Shown here piece after piece: positions 7,080 through 12,744 of a stretch of DNA of 12,744 nt. The DNA is taken from contig CAYUYH010000056.1 in the NCBI GenBank assembly GCA_964449175.1, forward strand, positions 1 to 12,744, in the 5' to 3' direction. How positions within the stretch are numbered: the first letter of the stretch is position 1; each line of letters opens with the position of its first letter. The notes under the pieces are model-generated. The model worked only from the letters and a program-made list of their open reading frames with translations. It did no database searches and was not told where the DNA came from. The DNA comes from CAYUYH01 sp964449175 (GTDB lineage Bacteria; Planctomycetota; Phycisphaerae; SM23-33). The position numbers were made by a program, and so were the translations under genes.

Positions 7080-9167
7080 CTAGAACGATACCTGTAGCCT
7101 CACGAAGAACGTTCGTCCGGGCGTTTCGCTGGCCGTCACCGCCCCGCCCTCGCTGGCTGTGCCTTCCGTCGTGTTGAGGACGTCGTCCACGCCGATCATT
7201 ATTTCGCCGTGGCCTTCGAGGATCTCCTTGGCCAGGGCGAAGTCCAGGCGATGGGACCTGCCCACCCGCGGGTCGCCGACTTCACCGATTGTCATGTCGG
7301 TGTACCTGTAGCTTGAGCTCAGCATCCAGCCGTCGCCGAGATTCAGTCGGCCGGTCAGCCCCGCCTTGTTTCTGGCCGGGCGGTAAGCCCGCATGTGCTG
7401 GCCGGGGCGGTCCATTCGCAAGTAGTTGTACGCGTACCAGGCGGACAACTTGCCTCGCTTGCCGGTCAGCGCCAGTTCGCACTCCGTGCCAAACGCATCC
7501 GCGCCGTCGACGTTATCGGTGGCGACCATCGTGCGTCCCATGCCCAGCGGATCGTTCAGCATCTTCACGCCGACCAGCCTCTCGAAGCGTTGGTAGTACG
7601 GGTCGATCCGCACGGTCAGATGCTCGGTCAGCTTGCCGCTGTAGCCGGCCTCGATCGACCATGTCTCCTCGTTGACCGGATCGGGCTTGATCAGGTTGTA
7701 TCCGAAGAAGCCCGGAGGCGCCGGCGGCGAGGGCAGCGGGTAGCGTGTCATGGTGCCTTCGCGAATGGCATAGGCCGGCGACCGGAACGCCTTGGCGCCG
7801 CCGATCCGCACGATGTGCTTCTTGTCGGCGTCCAGGGCGTACAGGGCGGTGATCCGCCCTGCCCAGTCCGTCTGGACCTCCGAGTGCCAGTCGCTGCGCA
7901 GTTGGCCTTCCAGCACGAAGCGATCCGTCACCTGCCAACGGTCCATGGCGAACGCGCCGGCTGAGTATTCCTCCAGCGGCTCGTCGACCATGAAGACGTG
8001 GTTTATATTGCTGGCGTCATACTCGAAGTGCGTCCATCGCGTGATGGCGCCGGCTGAGACGCGATGGCTGTCGCCCACGCGGAAGTTCAACTGCCCCTCG
8101 AGGTCGTTCTCCAGGTACCATGTCTTGTCCAGGAATTGCGGCCTGCGGCTGTCGGCGTATTCGCTGAACCACTGGATGTATCCCGATGCGTCATCGTCGA
8201 ACTTGTGGTCGATTCTGACGAAAGGCCTGGCCACGTCGTACCAGGCCCGCTTCCGTGGCCAGTAGCCCAGCATGCCGAAGTCGGCGCTCTCCTCGTGCAT
8301 GTACGCGCCGCCCATGGTCACTTTGGTGGCGTCGCAGGGGCGATAGAGAACCTTGGCGTCCATGACCCAGTTGCGGGCGAAGTCGCGCGAGTCGAAGCCG
8401 TCGTCATGGATGGCGTCTTCCGAGGACTTGTGGTTCTGGCGCCCGACGGACAAGCGGTAGCTCCACTTGCCTTCTCTTGCGGCGTAGCGAACGTGGCTGT
8501 AGGGCTCGCCAAGGTCGTTCCACGTCGTGGCCGCGAACAAGCCCAGGCATTCCTCGGGGTCCTTGGTGATGATGTTTATCACGCCGGTCAGGGCGCTGGC
8601 GCCCCAGGCGGCGCTGGCAGGCCCGCGGGCTATCTCGATGCTCTTGATGTCTTCCATCAGCACGGGCAGCCGAGTCCACTCCACCCCGCCGAAGGCCGCG
8701 TTGTTGACCGATCGCCCGTCGATCATGGTCAGCAGGCGGTCGGCGTAGAAGCCGTGATGCCCGCGGATGCCGACGGCATATGTGTTGCGGTCGATGCGCA
8801 GCACATCCAGCCCGGGGGCGAACCTGAGCACCTCCGCCACGTTCCGTTTGCCGCTGTAGTGGATGTCCTCGGCGGTGATGACGGTCGCCGGCACCGACAG
8901 CCAGTCCATTGGCGCCGCCTGGCGCGACGCCGATACGACTACGACCGGGGGTATCTCCTGGAACAGCATCAGCTCGTCACAGGCGATGTCCTGGTTGTCG
9001 CCGACCGTCGAGCCGAGACCTGCCGGCTCCTCTGCCGCGGCGGCCGGGTCGATTGCCAGACACAGGGTCATAATGATCAGGACGTACGGCGCCAGTCGCG
9101 CGCGTGACGCGACGCGGTCAGTACCCTTTCGCACCTTTCGATCTCTTGCCCTAATCGAAGCGCTCAT
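7080..9167 (-). CDS. TonB-dependent outer-membrane receptor (second of a tandem pair)
   Basis: A 695-residue receptor for energy-dependent import across the outer membrane. It has a basic n-region, a hydrophobic core (about 27-39) and a signal-peptidase site near PAAAA-EE (about 45). A TonB-box-like PPVVVVSASR follows at 73-82. The plug domain (about 89-205) contains VPATVITAEDIHYSG, VGIRGHHGFYADRLL, MIDGR (148-152), IEIARGP and AAWGASALTGVINIITKDP (185-203). The rest is a 22-strand-type barrel with AKAFRSP and the terminal RTFFVRLQVSF ending in Phe. It is closely related to the receptor upstream: 96 of 130 residues are identical ungapped (81-210 against 91-220). A proline-rich PLPSPPAPPG loop is shared by both. 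The gap from the upstream receptor is 44 nt and contains a hairpin; no good Shine-Dalgarno precedes this ATG, so coupled or re-initiated translation is plausible. The ligand is not evident; metal chelates, cobalamin-like compounds or glycans are all possible for the family. Confidence 0.93.
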   Translation of the reverse strand: MSASIRARDRKVRKGTDRVASRARLAPYVLIIMTLCLAIDPAAAAEEPAGLGSTVGDNQDIACDELMLFQEIPPVVVVSASRQAAPMDWLSVPATVITAEDIHYSGKRNVAEVLRFAPGLDVLRIDRNTYAVGIRGHHGFYADRLLTMIDGRSVNNAAFGGVEWTRLPVLMEDIKSIEIARGPASAAWGASALTGVINIITKDPEECLGLFAATTWNDLGEPYSHVRYAAREGKWSYRLSVGRQNHKSSEDAIHDDGFDSRDFARNWVMDAKVLYRPCDATKVTMGGAYMHEESADFGMLGYWPRKRAWYDVARPFVRIDHKFDDDASGYIQWFSEYADSRRPQFLDKTWYLENDLEGQLNFRVGDSHRVSAGAITRWTHFEYDASNINHVFMVDEPLEEYSAGAFAMDRWQVTDRFVLEGQLRSDWHSEVQTDWAGRITALYALDADKKHIVRIGGAKAFRSPAYAIREGTMTRYPLPSPPAPPGFFGYNLIKPDPVNEETWSIEAGYSGKLTEHLTVRIDPYYQRFERLVGVKMLNDPLGMGRTMVATDNVDGADAFGTECELALTGKRGKLSAWYAYNYLRMDRPGQHMRAYRPARNKAGLTGRLNLGDGWMLSSSYRYTDMTIGEVGDPRVGRSHRLDFALAKEILEGHGEIMIGVDDVLNTTEGTASEGGAVTASETPGRTFFVRLQVSF

Positions 9168-9177
9168 GCTCGTTTCA

Positions 9178-9198
9178 GCCGACCGTCTTCACGTCGGC
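9178..9198 (-). other. Intercistronic hairpin between the tandem receptor genes
   Basis: GCCGAC (9178-9183) pairs with GTCGGC (9193-9198) around a 9-nt loop, ending 10 nt before the start codon of the second receptor. It occupies the place where a Shine-Dalgarno would be expected, and none is otherwise visible. A role in limiting or coupling translation is inference. Confidence 0.35.
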
Positions 9199-9211
9199 GA
9201 CCGGCCCCCTG

Positions 9212-11332
9212 CTAGAGCGATATCTGCACCCTCAAGAAGAACGTCCGTCCCGGCGTTTCATGTGCGGTTGTCGCCCCTGTGTCGTAAACTTCACGGTCTG
9301 TCGTGTTGAGAACATCGTTTACGCCGATCATCACCTCGCCGCGCCCCTCGAACAGCTCCTTGGCCAGCGCGAAGTCCAGTCGGTGAGACTTCGGCGCGTC
9401 GTACAAAATCGTGCTGTCGCCCTCGGTCACGTCGGTGTATCTGTAGCCGGCGTTCAGCGTCCAGCCGTCCGGCAGGTGCAGCCTGCCGGTGAGCCCGGCC
9501 TTGTGCGTGGCAGGGAAGAATGCCCGCACCGCCTGGCTGCCCCGATCCGTCACGAAATCGTTGTACGCGTACCAGAGAGAGAGCTTGCCGGGCTTTCCGG
9601 TCAGCGCCAGCTCGCACTCGACGCCGTATGCGTCGGCGCCGTCGATGTTGTCCAACCTCTGGATCACGCGCCCCAGGCTCAGGGAATCGGTCAGATGTTC
9701 CGCGCCGATCAGGCGTTCGCATCGCTGGTAGTATGGGTCGACGTGTACCGTCACGCCCTCGGCGAGCTTGCCGGTGTAGCCGGCCTCGATCGACCAGGTC
9801 TCTTCATTGACGAAGTCGCCCTGGAGCACGTCCAGCCCGAACAGTCCGGGCGGCAGCGGCGGAGAGGGCAAGGGGTTGCGCCTCAGGTAGCTGTCGCGGA
9901 TGGCAAATGCCGGGGAGCGGAATGCCTTGGCAGTGGCGAGGCGGACAACGTGCTTCTTGTCCGCATCCAGCGCGTACAGGGCCGCGACGCGACCCGACCA
10001 GTCCGCCTGAACCGCCGAGTAGCAGTCGCCGCGGATTTGGCCCTCCAGCACCAGCCGCTCCGTCACCTGCCAGCGGTCAATGGCGAACAGCCCGCCCCAA
10101 TACTCCTGGACGGTGCTGTTGGCCATGAACACCTGGTTCGCGTTGTTCGTGCGGTAGTAGATGTCCACCCATCGCAGGTTGCCGCCGACCGACACCTTGT
10201 GGCCCCGCGCCGGGCTGAAGTTCAACTGCCCCTCCAGGTCGTTCGTCAGGCACCACGTCTTGTCCAATAGCTGCGGCCTGGTGCTATCTTGGTATTCGCT
10301 GAACCACTGAAGGTAACCGGACGTGTCCGTGTCGAATCTGTGATCGAGCTTGACGAACTGCCTGGCGATGTTGTATCTGCAGCGGCTGCGGGGCTGCCAG
10401 CCGTAAAGCTCGTAGTCGCCGCCCTCTTCGTGAAGGTAGGCGGACCCCATGGTCAGCTTGGTCGCCTCCGACGGGCGGTATACGACCTTCGTGTCCGTCT
10501 TCCAATTGCGGGCGAAGTCGCGCGAGGTGAATTCATCATCGTGGATCGCGTCCTCCGACGAGGTGCGGTGCTCGTATCCCAGCGAGATCCGATAGCTCCA
10601 CTTGCCTCTCTTTTCCGCGTAGCGAATGTGGTTGTAGGGGTCGCCGAAGTGGTTCCACGTCGTGCTGACGAACAGGCCGAGGCAGTCTTCCGGGTCCTTG
10701 GTGATGATGTTGACCACGCCGTTGTAGGCGTTTGCCCCCCAGGCCGCCCCGCCGGGCCCGCGGACGACCTCGATGCTCTTGATGTCTTCCATCAGGATCG
10801 GCAGCCGGGTCCACTCCACGCCGCCGAAGGCCGGGTTGTTGGCCGGTCGGCCGTCGATCAGGCCAAGCAGGCGGTCGGAGTAGTACCCGTGCAGCCCGCG
10901 CACCCCCACTGCGTAGCGGTTGCGACCTATCCGCAGCACGTCCACGCCTGGGACGAATTGCAGGACCTCGGGGATGTTGGTCTGCCCGCTATAGTGGATG
11001 TCCTCGGCCGTGATCACGCTGACGGGCACTGACAGCCAGTTGGTCGGCTGGTCCTGCCGAGAGGCTGAGACGACCACCGGCATGTCCTCGAAGATCATCA
11101 ACTCCTCGCCTTCGAGGCCCGCCGCCTTGCCGCCGGCCGTCGGGTCCAAGGGCTCGCCTGTCGACTCAGCCGCTGACCACCCCACTGATGCCGGAACCAG
11201 GACCACACACAAGGCAGCGACCAGCACACCGGCCCGCGCGCGCAGTCGTGACACGCATGGCCGGCCTCTAGTGGCGGATACCATGCACTGGTACCTGCTC
11301 ACAGGACTCTGCGTGTGCACTCCTGCACTCAT
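9212..11332 (-). CDS. TonB-dependent outer-membrane receptor (first of a tandem pair)
   Basis: A 706-residue receptor that heads the receptor/binding-protein/kinase operon. The frame has an upstream stop at 11450-11452 and no other start before the ATG at 11332; an internal ATG at 11284 (residue 17) is an alternative start that keeps the signal peptide (about 31-54). A TonB-box-like MPVVVSASR lies at 84-92. The plug (about 99-215) has VPVSVITAEDIHYSG, VGVRGLHGYYSDRLL, LIDGRPANN, IEVVRGPGGAAWGANAYNG and VVNIITKDP. The barrel carries AKAFRSPAFAIRD (468-480), a proline-rich loop PLPSPPLPPG (487-496) and the strand signature of the family. The protein ends RVQISL: Leu, where BamA-assembled barrels normally end in Phe or Trp and the paralog ends in Phe. 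Transport would need TonB/ExbB/ExbD encoded elsewhere. The receptor may also signal, since a kinase is in the same apparent operon, but no N-terminal signalling domain of the FecA type is visible. Confidence 0.93.
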   Translation of the reverse strand: MSAGVHTQSPVSRYQCMVSATRGRPCVSRLRARAGVLVAALCVVLVPASVGWSAAESTGEPLDPTAGGKAAGLEGEELMIFEDMPVVVSASRQDQPTNWLSVPVSVITAEDIHYSGQTNIPEVLQFVPGVDVLRIGRNRYAVGVRGLHGYYSDRLLGLIDGRPANNPAFGGVEWTRLPILMEDIKSIEVVRGPGGAAWGANAYNGVVNIITKDPEDCLGLFVSTTWNHFGDPYNHIRYAEKRGKWSYRISLGYEHRTSSEDAIHDDEFTSRDFARNWKTDTKVVYRPSEATKLTMGSAYLHEEGGDYELYGWQPRSRCRYNIARQFVKLDHRFDTDTSGYLQWFSEYQDSTRPQLLDKTWCLTNDLEGQLNFSPARGHKVSVGGNLRWVDIYYRTNNANQVFMANSTVQEYWGGLFAIDRWQVTERLVLEGQIRGDCYSAVQADWSGRVAALYALDADKKHVVRLATAKAFRSPAFAIRDSYLRRNPLPSPPLPPGLFGLDVLQGDFVNEETWSIEAGYTGKLAEGVTVHVDPYYQRCERLIGAEHLTDSLSLGRVIQRLDNIDGADAYGVECELALTGKPGKLSLWYAYNDFVTDRGSQAVRAFFPATHKAGLTGRLHLPDGWTLNAGYRYTDVTEGDSTILYDAPKSHRLDFALAKELFEGRGEVMIGVNDVLNTTDREVYDTGATTAHETPGRTFFLRVQISL

Positions 11333-11432
11333 GATGCGCCTGTCCGAAGTCCTCTTTCGGTGCGAGACGGCCGCCGAGGCGGAACGGTCTCCGCCCGCGC
11401 GGCCCGTCCGGTCTTTGCACCCAATCGGACAT
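11268..11432 (-). CDS. Possible 54-codon leader ORF overlapping the first receptor gene
   Basis: ATG (11430-11432) follows a perfect AAGGAGG (minus strand, 11441-11447) with an 8-nt spacer, the strongest ribosome-binding site in the window. The frame reads MSDWVQRPDG and continues Arg-rich to a TAG at 11268-11270, ending 65 nt inside the receptor gene in another frame. A 7-codon ORF (MKGHLLA, 11450-11473) stops 2 nt before the AAGGAGG. The peptide has no recognisable family, membrane helix or signal. It may be a regulatory leader whose translation opens or blocks the receptor start. It could also be a chance frame in GC-rich DNA; the Shine-Dalgarno is the main argument for it. Confidence 0.25.
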   Translation of the reverse strand: MSDWVQRPDGPRGRRPFRLGGRLAPKEDFGQAHHECRSAHAESCEQVPVHGIRH

Positions 11433-11654
11433 CCCCCGCCCCTCCTTGACTAAGCCAACAGATGCCCTTTCATGACGATGCCCCGGCGGGTCACGCGCCC
11501 AGGCCCGGCCGGGGACGTGGCACGGAGGCAGCCGGAGTGCAAACATGCAGACAGTTGGCCCAGACGTGTCAGGAGCCCCTCTCGCAATGGCCATCAGGAC
11601 CCAGAAAGGCCTCTTTCCACGCACCCCCATCGAGTCCGCCCGCCACCCCAAATG
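11333..11654 (-). promoter_or_regulatory. Structured leader upstream of the receptor operon
   Basis: 322 nt between the terminator-like hairpin and the receptor ATG. It holds GGCGGA/TCCGCC (11378-11383 with 11390-11395, 6-nt loop) and CCGAA/TTCGG (11344-11348 with 11356-11360). The second hairpin places an AGAGGA-like Shine-Dalgarno in its 7-nt loop, just upstream of the receptor start. A perfect AAGGAGG at 11441-11447 serves a possible leader ORF. I could not identify a -35/-10 pair or a sigma54 site. A GGGTGCAAAGACCGG stretch recalls c-di-GMP riboswitches only superficially. The operon promoter should lie here because the preceding gene ends in a terminator-like hairpin. Confidence 0.4.
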
Positions 11655-11693
11655 AATCGGCCCGGCCTTCGTGTCGAAGACCGGGCCATGATT
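11655..11693 (-). terminator. Rho-independent-type terminator after the DUF3826 gene
   Basis: GGCCCGG (11659-11665) pairs with CCGGGCC (11681-11687), then after a C-A mismatch CTTCG (11667-11671) pairs with CGAAG (11675-11679) around a 3-nt loop. AATC/GATT flanks extend the stem with a 2-nt bulge. On the minus strand the stem is followed by GATTCATTT, a weak U-rich tail. It lies 60 nt past the stop codon. The near-symmetry means it could also act on the plus strand. Confidence 0.65.
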
Positions 11694-11753
11694 CGCTGCC
11701 CCAGCCCCGCCGGAGCAGAGTCCGCCATCTATGGGGAATCCCTGCCTGCCGCC

Positions 11754-12599
11754 TCAATTGTCGGAAGGCTGAGTCGTCGGGCCGGTCGCCGCCGCCGGCT
11801 CACCGGCCTTGGCGGCGTCGTAGGCCTTGCGGAGCTCGGCGATCTCGTCGCCCATCAACTCCATCATCCAGTCCTTGCCCTTCTCCAGCTTAGTCAGGGG
11901 CCCGACGGCCTCGTCGAGATTGCCAGCCTGGATGGCCGCCTTTGCGACGGCGTACTTCTTCTTCGCGTCGAGATAGATGTTCACGCGTCCGATGGCCTTG
12001 CGGAACACGTTGTGCTTGGCCTCGCTGCTGCCCTGCATCATCCCGTCGTCGCGCACCGCCTCCAGAAGCTGGAGGACCGCAGCCTTCTGCTCGTCGGTCA
12101 GCTCGTGCCTGTCGCAGAAGACCTTGTACAGGCCGGGCACTCGCTTGTAGGTCATCACGTCCTTGACGGTCACGATCTGCTCGGCCGTCAGCTCCTTGCC
12201 GAGGTCGCCCTCGAACTGCTTGCGCATGGCTACAAGCTCGCCTTTCAGCGCCTTGAGCTTCTTGGCTATCTCGTCGGCCTTGGCCTGCTCGCCTGCCTTC
12301 TGGGCCTCGGCGAGCTGCCCGGTGAGGACGACGATCTGGTCGTCCTTCTCGCCCCAGCCGATCCGCTTGACATAGAACTCGACGATGGCCTCGTTGACCT
12401 TGGCGGCCTTCGCTTCGTCGGTCAGGGCCAGCTCGGCCATGATCTTGCCCGCCCTCTTCTGGGCGGTCGCCTGGATCTGCTCCTGCTCGTTGAGCGCCGG
12501 CGCGCTGGCCGCCTGGGTCGCCTGTGCCGCCGCCAGAGCCGGGCACGCCATCATCGCCGCCGCCATCACCGCCGATACAAACAAGGTACGTCTCCGCAT
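11754..12599 (-). CDS. Secreted DUF3826-family protein of unknown function
   Basis: A 281-residue exported protein. The frame opens at 12683, but the ATG at 12597-12599 begins a clear signal peptide (MRRRTLFVSAVMAAAMMACP, cleavage near ALA-AA at about 23) and has AAAGGAAA about 8 nt upstream, so this start is chosen. The mature part is helical and charged. The family pattern is visible as AQKRAGKIMAELALTDEAK (46-64), a variable Lys/Ala/Glu-rich helical region (about 95-130), LTAEQIVTVKDVMTYKRVPG (137-156), LTDEQKAAVLQLLEAVRD (167-184), QGSSEAKHNVFRKAIGRVN (189-207) and IYLDAKKKY. DUF3826 proteins are found in Bacteroidota, Planctomycetota and relatives and have no established biochemical role. 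A Pro/Thr-rich tail ends the protein. It has its own promoter and terminator-like hairpin, so it is not obviously part of the receptor operon. The family call rests on recalled motif spacing, not a search. Confidence 0.8.
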   Translation of the reverse strand: MRRRTLFVSAVMAAAMMACPALAAAQATQAASAPALNEQEQIQATAQKRAGKIMAELALTDEAKAAKVNEAIVEFYVKRIGWGEKDDQIVVLTGQLAEAQKAGEQAKADEIAKKLKALKGELVAMRKQFEGDLGKELTAEQIVTVKDVMTYKRVPGLYKVFCDRHELTDEQKAAVLQLLEAVRDDGMMQGSSEAKHNVFRKAIGRVNIYLDAKKKYAVAKAAIQAGNLDEAVGPLTKLEKGKDWMMELMGDEIAELRKAYDAAKAGEPAAATGPTTQPSDN

Positions 12600-12634
12600 G
12601 GTAGTTTCCTTTCCAGTAGTAAGCTGATTCCGGG

Positions 12635-12663
12635 ATTCTAGCCGATTCGCCCCGCCAGGCCAA
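12635..12663 (-). promoter_or_regulatory. Sigma70-like promoter of the DUF3826 gene
   Basis: On the minus strand, TTGGCC (12658-12663) and TAGAAT (12635-12640) are separated by exactly 17 nt, with 4 of 6 and 5 of 6 consensus matches. Initiation about 7 nt downstream would give a leader of roughly 30 nt before the ATG at 12599. It is the only convincing -35/-10 pair I found. A run of nine C residues (12666-12674) lies just upstream. The remaining sequence to 12744 has no gene; GAATATACC near the edge could be another -10. Confidence 0.65.
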
Positions 12664-12744
12664 CACCCCCCCCCGCCGGGCATGTGGGCAATGATTGCGG
12701 CAAAGGGCTTTGAGTGCAGCCGCCCGCGCCGGTATATTCGGTGC

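Noticed and set aside
8064..9107. A 347-codon plus-strand open frame within the second receptor gene
   Set aside because: Antisense to conserved plug-domain sequence; no ribosome-binding site or domain of its own.
11400..11440. Possible c-di-GMP-I riboswitch before the receptor operon (GGGTGCAAAGACCGG)
   Set aside because: Only one loose motif resembles the consensus. The second conserved strand and the tetraloop/receptor elements are missing, and the stretch overlaps a plausible leader ORF.
11472..12641. A 389-codon plus-strand open frame antisense to the DUF3826 gene
   Set aside because: Its Leu/Gly-rich translation mirrors the Lys/Glu/Ala-rich DUF3826 protein, and it runs through the terminator-like hairpin and leader without motifs.

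Overview
The window is GC-rich. Every gene I can support lies on the minus strand, so transcription runs from high to low coordinates. A DUF3826 exported protein, OprB-family and TonB-dependent outer-membrane proteins, periplasmic binding proteins and membrane histidine kinases point to a Gram-negative bacterium. The DUF3826 gene and the high GC make a Planctomycetota-type (perhaps Phycisphaerae-like) genome my best guess. That is an inference; the window has no rRNA or marker gene to settle it.

Layout in transcription order. (1) 12663-11655: a single-gene unit with a sigma70-like promoter, a secreted DUF3826 protein (11754-12599) and a rho-independent-type hairpin (11655-11693). (2) 11654-11333: a structured leader with no clear promoter. 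It carries a perfect AAGGAGG Shine-Dalgarno in front of a possible 54-codon leader ORF that runs into the next gene. (3) 11332-4186: an apparent operon of two closely related tandem TonB-dependent receptors, a PF04392-type periplasmic substrate-binding protein and a membrane histidine kinase. The last two overlap by ATGA. (4) 4185-3842: an intergenic region with a 65-nt inverted repeat, a near-identical pair of 16-nt direct repeats and small hairpins. (5) 3841-1: a second apparent operon of an OprB-family porin, two tandem PF04392-type binding proteins with uncleaved N-terminal anchors, and the first 42 codons of a membrane protein, probably a sensor, that runs off the left edge.

The two operons share a plan: outer-membrane channel(s), then periplasmic binding protein(s), then an inner-membrane sensor. 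No ABC permease, ABC ATPase, TonB/ExbBD or response regulator is present in the window. The most economical reading is that the binding proteins are sensory partners of the kinases and not parts of transporters, so each operon would admit a ligand across the outer membrane, bind it in the periplasm and report it to a kinase. The ligands cannot be read from the sequence.

The long plus-strand open frames (for example 1739-3820 and 11472-12641) are antisense shadows of high-GC genes and were left out. I saw no tRNA, rRNA, CRISPR array, insertion sequence or transposase.
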